Shown one piece after another: positions 8,402 through 16,175 of a stretch of DNA of 64,000 bases. The position numbers and the translations under genes were made by a program. The DNA lies in contig NZ_JAODOO010000005.1 of assembly GCF_025398335.1 (NCBI RefSeq), positions 186,001 through 250,000 of the forward strand, written 5' to 3'. The stretch is from Clostridium sp. CX1. GTDB lineage: Bacteria; Bacillota; Clostridia; Clostridiales; Clostridiaceae. The notes under the pieces are model-generated. The model was not told the origin of the DNA, ran no database searches, and saw only the letters and a list, made by a program, of their open reading frames with translations. Numbering within the stretch: the stretch's first letter is position 1; each line of letters opens with the position of its first letter.

Positions 8402-9064
8402 TTATCTCCAAGGCGGTTTCATATAGATATCTATCGGTAATAATTCACCTTGTACTTTTCCTCTAACTTCATCCTCAAAGTCTTTTCTACATGCTGTATA
8501 GCTATGTGGTATATTAAGTTTTTCTGCTAACACAGCTACTTCTTTGTCTCCTCTTAATATATCCTCAACTGTAGTTTCATAAGACATATTAGTATTTGAT
8601 ATTAAATGTGTAACCTTTAGTCTTGAAACCCACTCTATAGTTCTTAAATACTCTTCTGTATCTTTTTCATTAGAAGTTAGTGGCCTATTGTTATTTACTA
8701 CAAAGTACATATCATAAGGCTCTTCTCTAAGGTATCTATTATATTGTCCTAGTACTACAGCTCCCTGGTCGTCTCCACCTATATCCATAACTACTTCATA
8801 ACTTTTATCATTGAATACTGCTAATACTTCTGCAGGCACTACTGCTAATTCTGCATTAGACAGATTTGGGTCTGATGATATTACTCTTACACCATTCTCT
8901 TCAAGATGTTTTCTTACATCTCTTGAGCAGAAGTAAGGATTAACTATATCAATATCAACGATTGCTACTTTTTTGCCTTCTTTTGCAAGTTTTAATGCAT
9001 AATTTATAGATATTTCAGTCTTACCACTTCCAAAATGTCCTGTGAAAATTCTAATTCTACTCAT
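8402..9064 (-). CDS. P-loop ATPase of the SIMIBI/CobQ-ParA class, function unknown
   Basis: This 220-residue cytoplasmic protein has a Walker A motif GHFGSGKTE at residues 9-17 and an IVDIDIVNP segment near residue 38 with the aspartates of the deviant SIMIBI Walker arrangement. MDIGGDDQGA near residue 93 looks like the Walker B region, and NNNRPLT and SNTNMS lie in the base-recognition area. Family members resemble maturation ATPases such as CooC or ParA-like proteins. In clostridia a protein like this is often placed next to a VOR operon, which suggests, but does not prove, a role in cofactor or cluster loading of that enzyme. Its stop lies 160 bp before the ferredoxin subunit with no terminator between, so it is probably co-transcribed. 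Confidence 0.7.
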   Translation of the reverse strand: MSRIRIFTGHFGSGKTEISINYALKLAKEGKKVAIVDIDIVNPYFCSRDVRKHLEENGVRVISSDPNLSNAELAVVPAEVLAVFNDKSYEVVMDIGGDDQGAVVLGQYNRYLREEPYDMYFVVNNNRPLTSNEKDTEEYLRTIEWVSRLKVTHLISNTNMSYETTVEDILRGDKEVAVLAEKLNIPHSYTACRKDFEDEVRGKVQGELLPIDIYMKPPWR

Positions 9065-9496
9065 AATATCACCTCTTTATATAAAAGGACAACAAACTTT
9101 AGATCAAAGCATCAGTAAACGTATTCACAGCGGTTATAGACAACCCTCATGAAATAAAGTTACTTTGACTTCAAAGTCTATTTTCTCATATTGTGCTAAT
9201 TAACAAGCCTTAATTCATTTATTAAACTATATATGAATTTTTTATGTTAAAACCTTTTCTTTATGACTTGTTCTTCATCACAAAAACATTATATCATAAA
9301 GTAATAAACTTTACTAATTCATTTTTTGCCAAATTTCTTTTTAAAATTCACTATATTGGCTGAATACCTGTAATTTTTCTGCTTCTTTTATATATTTAAC
9401 TTAAAAAATAAGATAAATCTAATAAATCCACTTAACTTTAGAGATATAAGATAGCATATACCTCTAAAGTTAAGTATATAATCTATTTATTTATAC
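9065..9496. other. Long intergenic stretch between buk and the P-loop ATPase gene
   Basis: These 432 bp hold the perfect buk hairpin (9430-9475) and a candidate -10 TATAAT preceded by ATGA near 9290-9297 on the minus strand with only a weak -35. That would leave a leader of roughly 220 nt before the ATPase gene. Small stem-loops are visible in this leader: ACTTTG-AAGT-CAAAGT near 9165-9180 and GGTT-N6-AACC near 9140. I do not recognise a known riboswitch consensus in it. Confidence 0.4.
9430..9475 (-). terminator. Probable terminator hairpin after buk
   Basis: A perfect 14-bp stem (9430-9443 with 9462-9475) and an 18-nt loop stand 21 bp after the buk stop codon. The run after the stem on the minus strand (GTGGATTTATT) is only moderately U-rich, so this may be a weak terminator or an mRNA-protecting hairpin. 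Confidence 0.55.
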
Positions 9497-10567
9497 TTAT
9501 TTGTATTCTCCTGCCTTTTCTTCTCCTTTTAACACTCTAAGTGCTCCCTCAGCTAAAGCTAAAAGTTCATCTTCTCCTGGATAAATTACAACAGGTGCTA
9601 TAAATGAAGTCATTTCTTTTAATGCTTCTGTAACAGCCTTACTATATGCAATACCTCCAGTTAAAACTATAGCATCTACCTTTCCACTTAACACTGCAGC
9701 ACACTTACCTATTTCTTTAGCTATTTGGAATATAAAAGCATCAAAAATTAATTTGTACTTCTCATCTCCGCTTAAAGCTTTGTCTTCAACTACTCTAAAG
9801 TCGTTTGTATCAAGGTAAGCTACAGTACCACCTTTACCATTAATTTTTTTCTTTATTTCATCAATTGTATATTTGCCACTATAGCAAAGCTTAACTAAAT
9901 CTCCTACTGGTAATCCCCCTGATCTTTCAGGTGAGAATGGTCCTTCTCCATCTAATGCGTTGTTTACATCTACAACTTTTCCATTTTTATGAGCTCCAAC
10001 AGATACTCCTCCACCCATATGTGTAACTATTAGGTTTAAACCATCATATGCCTTTCCACTTTCTTTAGCATATCTCTTAGCTACAGCCTTTTGGTTTAAC
10101 GCATGGAATATACTCTTTCTCTCTATTTCAGGTATACCAGATATTCTTGCAACATCATCTAATTCATCAACAACAACAGGATCTACAATGAAAGCAGGAA
10201 TATTTAAAGAAGTTGCTATTTCATTAGCTATTATACCGCCTAAATTTGATGCGTGTTGTCCTTGAACTCCAACTTTTAAATCTTCAAGCATAGCATCATT
10301 AACAGCATAAGTACCACTTACTATTGGCTTTAATAATCCGCCTCTTCCTACTACTGCACTTAATGTATTTATATCAAAATTTTTCTCTTGTAAAACCTTT
10401 AATATAACATCTTTTCTAAACTGGAATTGATCAAAAATAGTAGCGTATTTTCCTATTTCTTCTGAAGAGTGTCTTAATGTCTCCTCTAGAATTTGTTTCT
10501 CATCCTCGTATACACCAATTTTTGTTGAAGTTGATCCTGGGTTTATTATCAATAATTTATATGACAT
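9497..10567 (-). CDS. buk: Butyrate kinase
   Basis: Buk transfers phosphate from butyryl-phosphate (also isobutyryl- and valeryl-phosphate in known cases) to ADP, giving the free acid and ATP. The 356 residues match the family. The ASKHA-fold phosphate motif INPGSTSTK lies at residues 8-16, with [13 protein letters not shown] near residue 185 and the second nucleotide-binding motif [10 protein letters not shown] near residue 300. It follows ptb by 66 bp, the normal clostridial ptb-buk order. The next genes downstream encode a 2-oxoacid oxidoreductase, so the pair may also finish branched-chain acid oxidation. Confidence 0.96.
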   Translation of the reverse strand: MSYKLLIINPGSTSTKIGVYEDEKQILEETLRHSSEEIGKYATIFDQFQFRKDVILKVLQEKNFDINTLSAVVGRGGLLKPIVSGTYAVNDAMLEDLKVGVQGQHASNLGGIIANEIATSLNIPAFIVDPVVVDELDDVARISGIPEIERKSIFHALNQKAVAKRYAKESGKAYDGLNLIVTHMGGGVSVGAHKNGKVVDVNNALDGEGPFSPERSGGLPVGDLVKLCYSGKYTIDEIKKKINGKGGTVAYLDTNDFRVVEDKALSGDEKYKLIFDAFIFQIAKEIGKCAAVLSGKVDAIVLTGGIAYSKAVTEALKEMTSFIAPVVIYPGEDELLALAEGALRVLKGEEKAGEYK

Positions 10568-10633
10568 TACTTTTTCCTCCTTAGGTTTTAATATATTATT
10601 AAAATCTCTTTATACAATAAACTCAATAATCTA

Positions 10634-11551
10634 TTATTTATTCTTGCTTAATTGGTTAGCAACTAACGCAGCTAAAGCTATAGCATTCATTTTTGTTTCA
10701 TGACTGTCACTTCTTGAAGTAAGTACAACAGGAGCTGATGTTCCAACTAATAAAGCACCACTCTTGCAAGCAGTTGTATAAGTTAGTGTTTTATACATTA
10801 TGTTTCCTGATTCAATATTTGGCATTAATAATATATCAGCTTTACCTGCCACTGGTCCTGTAACTCCTTTATGTGCTGCAGCCTCTTCTGATAAAGCATT
10901 ATCTAATGCTAGTGGTCCATCAATAATACATCCTTTTATCTGTCCTCTATCATTCATTTTTGAAAGAATTGAAGCGTCCATTGTAGCTGGCATATTAGGA
11001 TTTACAACTTCTACAGCACATACTGGAGCTACTCTTGGCTTTTCAAGTCCAAGTGAATGTGCAACTGTTACTGAGTTTTTAACTATATCTATTTTATCTT
11101 TAAGTTCAGGATACATATTAAAAGCAGCATCTGTTATTAATATTAACCTATCGTAACCTGGTATTTCAAAAACACCTACGTGGGACATAAGCACACCTGT
11201 TCTCAATCCTATTTCTTTATTTAAAACAGCTCTTAGGAAATTTGCAGTATCTATAAGTCCTTTCATTAACATATCTGCCTTGCCTGTTGAAACTAATTCA
11301 ACAGCTTTCATTGCTGCTTTTCTCATGTCTGTTTCTTCAACTATTTCAAACTTGCTTAAATCCATTCCTATTTCTGCTGCCACTTGCTCAATTTTTGTCT
11401 TGTCTCCAACTAGTATAGCATCTGCTATTCCTTGTTCTTTTGCATCCATTACTGCTTCAAGAACTGGTTTATCTTGAGCTACTGCTACTGCTATCTTCTT
11501 TGTTTTTAAACTTTTTACTTTTTCTAAAACCTCTTGAAAATTTTTAATCAT
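10634..11551 (-). CDS. ptb: Phosphate butyryltransferase
   Basis: Ptb exchanges CoA for phosphate on butyryl-CoA, giving butyryl-phosphate for Buk. The 305 residues and the motifs LVGDKTKIE near residue 45, MKGLIDTANFLRAVLN near residue 95 and GPLALDNALS near residue 210 fit the phosphate acetyl/butyryltransferase fold. The ATG at 11551 lies behind AGAGGTG. It is the first gene of the ptb-buk unit and starts 117 bp after the FAD oxidoreductase gene; a promoter there is likely but I see only weak matches. Some Ptb enzymes prefer branched acyl-CoA, and the sequence does not settle this. Confidence 0.95.
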   Translation of the reverse strand: MIKNFQEVLEKVKSLKTKKIAVAVAQDKPVLEAVMDAKEQGIADAILVGDKTKIEQVAAEIGMDLSKFEIVEETDMRKAAMKAVELVSTGKADMLMKGLIDTANFLRAVLNKEIGLRTGVLMSHVGVFEIPGYDRLILITDAAFNMYPELKDKIDIVKNSVTVAHSLGLEKPRVAPVCAVEVVNPNMPATMDASILSKMNDRGQIKGCIIDGPLALDNALSEEAAAHKGVTGPVAGKADILLMPNIESGNIMYKTLTYTTACKSGALLVGTSAPVVLTSRSDSHETKMNAIALAALVANQLSKNK

Positions 11552-11668
11552 TTATTAACACCTCTTCTTTATATAAATAATGCTTGTCTATCTAAATATT
11601 CTCATGAAATCGATTTATCTAATATATATTTTAACAGATTTATTTCAAAAAAGTTCTTTTCAGAAAAT

Positions 11669-13264
11669 TTAATATAATGGTTTGTAATCTTGCATTATAT
11701 TCTCTGCAACTTTTAATCCATCTACTGCTGCAGATACTATTCCACCGGCAAATCCAGCACCTTCTCCAGCAGGATACAATCCTTCAATAGAAATGCTCTT
11801 TAATTTTTCATTCCTTAATATTCTAACTGGAGCTGAAGTTCTTGTTTCAATTCCTGTAACTATTGCATCATTATTTGCAAATCCTCTGATTTTTCTATCA
11901 AAATTTACAAAACCTTCCTTTAATGATTCAGTTACATAGGATGGAAGACAATCTTTTAATTCTTTAAACTCATACCCTGGCTTATAGCTAGGCTTTATAT
12001 TACCTAACTTAGTGGATATTCTATCTTGTAGAAAATCTCCTACTAACTGAACAGGTGCTTTATACTCTCCTCCTCCTACTAAGTAAGCTAGTCTTTCATA
12101 ATGTCTTTGAAACTCCATACCTTTAAGTGGGCTAGTTCCCTCAAAATCTTTATCTCCAACAGTAACTACAATAGCAGAGTTAGCATTTTCCTTGTCTCTT
12201 TTATAGTGACTCATGCCGTTAGTTACTAACATTTTCTCCTCTGAAGCTGCAGCTACTACCTCTCCGCCTGGACACATACAAAAACTATAAACTCCTCTTT
12301 TTTCTTTGGTGTTATAGGTCAATCTATAATCTGCAGCTTTAAGTCTTGGATGCTCCGCGTATTTTCCATACTGACTCTCGTTTATCATTGATTGGGAGTG
12401 TTCTACCCTTACCCCTATGGAAAAAGCTTTTGCCTCCATAAAAACTCCGCTTTTATATAGCATTTCATAAGTATCTCTCGAACTGTGGCCTATTGCTAAT
12501 ATCAAGTTGTCACAAGGAATCTCCTCTCCATTTACTATAATTGCTGAAATTGCCTTATCCTTAACTATTAAGCTTTCTAACTTACTATTAAACCTTATCT
12601 CTCCACCAAGTTCAATAATCTTATTTCTTATATTTTTTACAACTTTCTTTAAAATATCCGTTCCTACATGCGGTTTTCCACTATATAAAATTTCCTTTGG
12701 TGCTCCAGCGTTAACAAGCTCCCTTAATACAAAATCACATCTTATATCTTTTATTCTAGTAGTTAGTTTTCCATCTGAAAAAGTACCTGCACCACCTTCT
12801 CCAAATTGCACATTAGACTCTAAATTTAATTCTCCTGTACTCCAAAACTTCTCTATTGATTTTGTCCTATCCTCAACCCTTTCCCCTCTTTCTATTATCA
12901 GAGGTCTATATCCCTTTTGAGCCATGAAAAGACCTGCAAACATTCCTGCAGGCCCCATTCCAATAATAACAGGTCTATGATTCATCTTTTTTGTTCCAAG
13001 CTTTAGTTCTTCATTATACTCTTCTTCTATACTTACATCCTTATCATTGGCTCTAGCTACAAGCTTATCTTCATTTTCACAAAACATTTCAACAGTATAG
13101 TTAAATTTTATATTATCTTTTTTTCTGGCATCTATGGATTCCTTAAGTATCTTAAAATCCTTTATCTCATTTATCGATATTCTTGCCTTTTTAGCTGCTC
13201 TTTTTTTTAATCCTTCTATGTCTTCATCTATGCTCATTGTTATGTTACTTACTCTGACTGACAT
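11669..13264 (-). CDS. FAD-dependent NAD(P)-type oxidoreductase, large two-domain form
   Basis: The protein is a flavoprotein of 531 residues from the chosen start. A small N-terminal domain (about residues 1-90) leads to the FAD dinucleotide fold: VIIGMGPAGMFAGLFMA near residue 105 is the GxGxxG motif, and LIIERG gives the acidic end of the second strand. QFGEGGAGTFSDGKL near residue 160 and GIETRTSAPVRI plus YPAGEGAGFAGGI at the C-terminus are conserved in this uncharacterised family. Electron donor and acceptor are unknown. The ATG at 13264 lies 7 nt after GGAGG; a longer frame from 13282 runs through that Shine-Dalgarno sequence. It overlaps cdaR by 20 bp, so the two are translationally coupled, a conserved but unexplained pairing. 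Confidence 0.8.
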   Translation of the reverse strand: MSVRVSNITMSIDEDIEGLKKRAAKKARISINEIKDFKILKESIDARKKDNIKFNYTVEMFCENEDKLVARANDKDVSIEEEYNEELKLGTKKMNHRPVIIGMGPAGMFAGLFMAQKGYRPLIIERGERVEDRTKSIEKFWSTGELNLESNVQFGEGGAGTFSDGKLTTRIKDIRCDFVLRELVNAGAPKEILYSGKPHVGTDILKKVVKNIRNKIIELGGEIRFNSKLESLIVKDKAISAIIVNGEEIPCDNLILAIGHSSRDTYEMLYKSGVFMEAKAFSIGVRVEHSQSMINESQYGKYAEHPRLKAADYRLTYNTKEKRGVYSFCMCPGGEVVAAASEEKMLVTNGMSHYKRDKENANSAIVVTVGDKDFEGTSPLKGMEFQRHYERLAYLVGGGEYKAPVQLVGDFLQDRISTKLGNIKPSYKPGYEFKELKDCLPSYVTESLKEGFVNFDRKIRGFANNDAIVTGIETRTSAPVRILRNEKLKSISIEGLYPAGEGAGFAGGIVSAAVDGLKVAENIMQDYKPLY

Positions 13265-14483
13265 TTTTATCCTCCAATACATTTGATTTTATTATTACCT
13301 TAACCTCTGTGGGGTTTTGTGAAACCCTAGTCATTCCTTCTGGAAGAGTTACAGTAACAGGTAATTTGTACTCTCCTTCAGTTAGGTTGCTGCAATCTGC
13401 AAAACAGCCTATAGACTCAGGCTTTAAGGTATTTAAAATATTTTCTTCTCCTGAAATTGTTATAGTTGCCTTATTAGCACCTAAATTTACATTATAGTTA
13501 TTCCCAACATTTTTCGTTTGTATATCTAAATTAAACTCTTTTTGTGCAATTTTATTGTACTGAACCTTAAGTTTAATTGAACCATTACTATTTACAAGTA
13601 TCACATCCTTAGGAATTTTTATTTTAGCTTCTATAGTATCTTTACCATTTAATTTGTTTAAATCAACGTCTTCTATGTCTAAACTAGCTATACCTGATAG
13701 CACTTTCTCATCTCCAGCTATATCGACTTTATCCGGCATCGCTGCTATAGATTTTATCCCCTGAATATTTTGTAAGTTAGGCTGTGTTTTAATATTAACT
13801 GGAACACTTTTTATCTTTTTTACAGGAACTATAACTTGAACTGAACTTGGCTCTATCTGTACATTTTTAATCGCTCCAGATTCTCCTTCTGCTTCTAGTG
13901 ATACTAGTGCATTTACATCTTTTGCTACATCTTTTACATTGCACCTAGCCACTACACTAGTTATAGAACTTAACTCTTTGGATGCTCCGCTGATTTCAGC
14001 CTCCTTTATACTTAAAGTAGGCTGAAGAGCATAAAATCCATCTTTAACTTTTCCTTCTAGCAGTACTTTTATTTGAACTATCTTTTCCTTTAAATCATCC
14101 AAATCGATACTAATCCATAGATTTTCACCATTAAGTATTCTTATATTTTCAGGACTCTTCTTAACCTGAACTGGAACTTTATTTTCTCCTTTTTTCAATA
14201 CATAGGACCTTAGATCTGACTCTAATCTAAAATCTTCAGCCTTAACGGAATACAGTTCTGACGCATTTCCTTTTATACTTAAAGATATATTTAGGTCATT
14301 TTCTCCCACAGCTACTAACTTTGATTCTGCCAATACATCCCTATTAGTTATTTTCACAGGAACTAGAATTTTTCGTTCCCTAATAGGATTTTCAACATTA
14401 AATATATATAACCATAAAACAAAAGATGCTATAACACAACATACTTTGATAATTACTTGCTGCTGTTTATTTTTTTCTTCCAT
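13245..14483 (-). CDS. cdaR: CdaA regulator, YbbR-domain protein
   Basis: The protein has 412 residues: a short cytoplasmic start, one transmembrane segment (about residues 10-28, CCVIASFVLWLYIF) and then four extracytoplasmic YbbR-like beta domains of about 85 residues each, starting near 35, 120, 205 and 295. CdaR binds and modulates the membrane diadenylate cyclase CdaA in B. subtilis and Listeria. Its start lies within the end of cdaA (31-bp overlap). The order cdaA-cdaR matches the usual operon, but the next gene here is an FAD oxidoreductase and not glmM. Confidence 0.93.
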   Translation of the reverse strand: MEEKNKQQQVIIKVCCVIASFVLWLYIFNVENPIRERKILVPVKITNRDVLAESKLVAVGENDLNISLSIKGNASELYSVKAEDFRLESDLRSYVLKKGENKVPVQVKKSPENIRILNGENLWISIDLDDLKEKIVQIKVLLEGKVKDGFYALQPTLSIKEAEISGASKELSSITSVVARCNVKDVAKDVNALVSLEAEGESGAIKNVQIEPSSVQVIVPVKKIKSVPVNIKTQPNLQNIQGIKSIAAMPDKVDIAGDEKVLSGIASLDIEDVDLNKLNGKDTIEAKIKIPKDVILVNSNGSIKLKVQYNKIAQKEFNLDIQTKNVGNNYNVNLGANKATITISGEENILNTLKPESIGCFADCSNLTEGEYKLPVTVTLPEGMTRVSQNPTEVKVIIKSNVLEDKNVSQSK

Positions 14484-15313
14484 GCTCTCACCTGCTCCCT
14501 AAAGGTCAACTTTGTACTCTGCCTTTTTCTAATTATTCTTATAAGAATATCTTTAAGCTTTTCCTTCGTATAGTTTCTTGTAAGAACACCATTTACCGCA
14601 AGGGAGATAGTTCCAGTTTCTTCAGATACAACTATAATTAGTGCATCTGAGTTCTCTGAAATACCAATAGCCGCTCTGTGTCTAGTACCAAGTTTTTTGC
14701 TGATTCCTTGATTGCTAGTTAAGGGTAAAAAACAACCTGCAGATACAATTCTATCATTTCTTATGATAGTAGCCCCATCATGCAATGGTGTGTTAACCAC
14801 AAAAATATTCTCTAGCAATGCAGCTGAAACTTCAGCGTCTAGCATTGTGCCTGTATTTACTATATCCCCCAAGCCTGTAAGTTGTTCAATAATTATTAGG
14901 GAGCCTGTTTTCTCATTAGATAAATTTTCTACAGCATTGACAATTTCAGTTACTACTCTTTCCATAGTTTCTTCATCTTCTAATAGATGTTTATCATTAA
15001 AAGCAGTTCTTCCTAAATGCTCAAGTGCTCTACGAATTTCTGGCTGAAATATAATAATAAAAGAAAGCACTCCGATTGTTATTGTTTTGGTTAAGATCCA
15101 ATTAAGCATAGTTAAGTTAAAAAAACTACTTACCGGAATAAGGAAAATTATAAGTATAATTCCTTTCAAAAGTTGCTCTGCTCTTGTTTCCTTTATGAGA
15201 ACATATCCCTTATAAAAAATATATGAAACCACTAATATATCCATTATCGATGATATGCTAATATTTTTAATAGAACTAACTACTATATCTAAAATCTCCA
15301 CCCACTTCACCAT
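14453..15313 (-). CDS. cdaA: Diadenylate cyclase (c-di-AMP synthase) CdaA
   Basis: CdaA joins two ATP to form cyclic di-AMP, the signal that controls potassium, osmolyte and cell-wall balance. The N-terminal part has three transmembrane helices (about residues 10-90 in total). The DisA_N catalytic domain follows, with the active-site motifs PLHDGA near residue 185 and GTRHRAA near residue 215. A longer frame opens with TTG at 15337; I chose the ATG at 15313 (286 residues), which starts MVKWVEIL and is preceded by a weak GGAT/AGG. The gene is divergent from a c-di-AMP riboswitch, so this spot both makes and reads the signal. Confidence 0.95.
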   Translation of the reverse strand: MVKWVEILDIVVSSIKNISISSIMDILVVSYIFYKGYVLIKETRAEQLLKGIILIIFLIPVSSFFNLTMLNWILTKTITIGVLSFIIIFQPEIRRALEHLGRTAFNDKHLLEDEETMERVVTEIVNAVENLSNEKTGSLIIIEQLTGLGDIVNTGTMLDAEVSAALLENIFVVNTPLHDGATIIRNDRIVSAGCFLPLTSNQGISKKLGTRHRAAIGISENSDALIIVVSEETGTISLAVNGVLTRNYTKEKLKDILIRIIRKRQSTKLTFREQVRAWKKKINSSK

Positions 15314-15442
15314 CCTAATAAATAATCCTATTATCAATTATACACTATTTACTAATCTTTATATCAATTCCTATTCTATTTTTATAAAATATTAAAAATT
15401 ATTATACTATGTATTTTTTTAAAATTCATGGGTATAATACCA

Positions 15443-15550
15443 TTAGCCTAAGTTTTTTTATAAAACGCGGGGAAACCAAATTTTTGGGGTGAATCGTATT
15501 TTACGTAGGTTATGCCTTTACCGAACCCGTCAGCTAACCCCGTTGGTAAT
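15443..15550 (+). ncRNA. Cyclic di-AMP riboswitch (ydaO/yuaA motif)
   Basis: The plus strand shows the conserved blocks in order: CGCGGGGAAACCAA (15465-15478), TTGGGGTGAATC (near 15484-15495), ACGTAGG (15523-15529 region start), ACCGAACCCGTCAGCTAACC (15520-15539) and CGTTGG. A closing P1 can be drawn between ATTAGCC (near 15443) and GGTAAT (15545-15550). A TATAAT at 15433-15438 suits a start of transcription just before P1. The 3' side of P1 ends directly before the AAGGAG ribosome binding site. I see no intrinsic terminator, so control may be at translation. Known members switch genes off when c-di-AMP is high. Confidence 0.93.
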
Positions 15551-15565
15551 AAGGAGAGGATTTAT

Positions 15566-16093
15566 TTGAAAAGAATGACCTATTGTATAACTTTCTTGTT
15601 CTTGTTGCTAGCTTTATATTGTACTAAGGCTAGTGCCTATGACTCTAACAATATTGACACAACTTTATTTAATCAAGAAGATGAAGTGGTTCAAGTTTTC
15701 AGCTATTTGGATAAAAAAATATACATTACCCAAAATGATATTCACTTGATGGCTAAAGTAGTATACGCTGAAAGCAATTGTGAACCCTTTGAAGGTAAGG
15801 TGGCAGTGGCATCTGTGATTCTAAACCGACTAAAGTATCCAGAGTTTCCAAAAACCGTAGAGGACGTAGTTAAACAGAAGGGTGCCTTTTCCTGTGTAAG
15901 AAACGGAAAAATCGAGGTAACTCCTGATGAAAGTAGTTATAAGGCAGTATTTCAAGCATTAAAAGGTGAAGACCCAACAGAAAGGGCAGTTTTCTTCTAT
16001 AATCCTAAAATAGCAACCTCTAAATGGATGAAGAATATTAACAAAAAAAATGTAAAAACTATTGGAAATCATGTTTTCTTTGTGGTCAATTAG
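15566..16093 (+). CDS. SleB/CwlJ-type cell-wall hydrolase, secreted
   Basis: This 175-residue precursor starts with TTG at 15566, 9 nt after AAGGAG. A longer frame from 15512 would begin inside the riboswitch and is rejected. Residues 1-24 are a signal peptide (KR start, hydrophobic core FLFLLLALYC, then KASA-YD as a likely cleavage site). The mature part holds a Hydrolase_2 (SleB) domain: LMAKVVYAESNCEPFEGK near residue 65 has the catalytic glutamate of this lysozyme-like fold, and VILNR, GAFSC and the FFYNP motif follow. It should cleave peptidoglycan outside the membrane or in the spore cortex. The c-di-AMP riboswitch upstream fits the known regulon of wall hydrolases. Confidence 0.93.
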   Translation: MKRMTYCITFLFLLLALYCTKASAYDSNNIDTTLFNQEDEVVQVFSYLDKKIYITQNDIHLMAKVVYAESNCEPFEGKVAVASVILNRLKYPEFPKTVEDVVKQKGAFSCVRNGKIEVTPDESSYKAVFQALKGEDPTERAVFFYNPKIATSKWMKNINKKNVKTIGNHVFFVVN

Positions 16094-16131
16094 ACATATA
16101 AGCCTTTAGCTAATATTAGCTAAGCACATAT

Positions 16132-16168
16132 AAAAAACCATACGATGGTGACCTCTGTATGGTTTTTT
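16132..16168. terminator. Bidirectional rho-independent terminator
   Basis: A12-bp arm AAAAAACCATAC (16132-16143) pairs with GTATGGTTTTTT (16157-16168). A-runs and T-runs on the two sides let it end both the plus-strand hydrolase gene and the minus-strand thioredoxin reductase gene, which converge here. Confidence 0.9.
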
Positions 16169-16175
16169 CATTTAT

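Noticed and set aside
12507-12920. A 137-codon plus-strand frame inside the FAD oxidoreductase gene.
   Set aside because: Low-complexity hydrophobic product, no start signal, fully antisense to a well-supported gene.
15512-15565. Longer N-terminus of the cell-wall hydrolase beginning MPLPNPSANP.
   Set aside because: These codons are the 3' half of the c-di-AMP riboswitch and lack a binding site; the signal peptide begins at the TTG at 15566.
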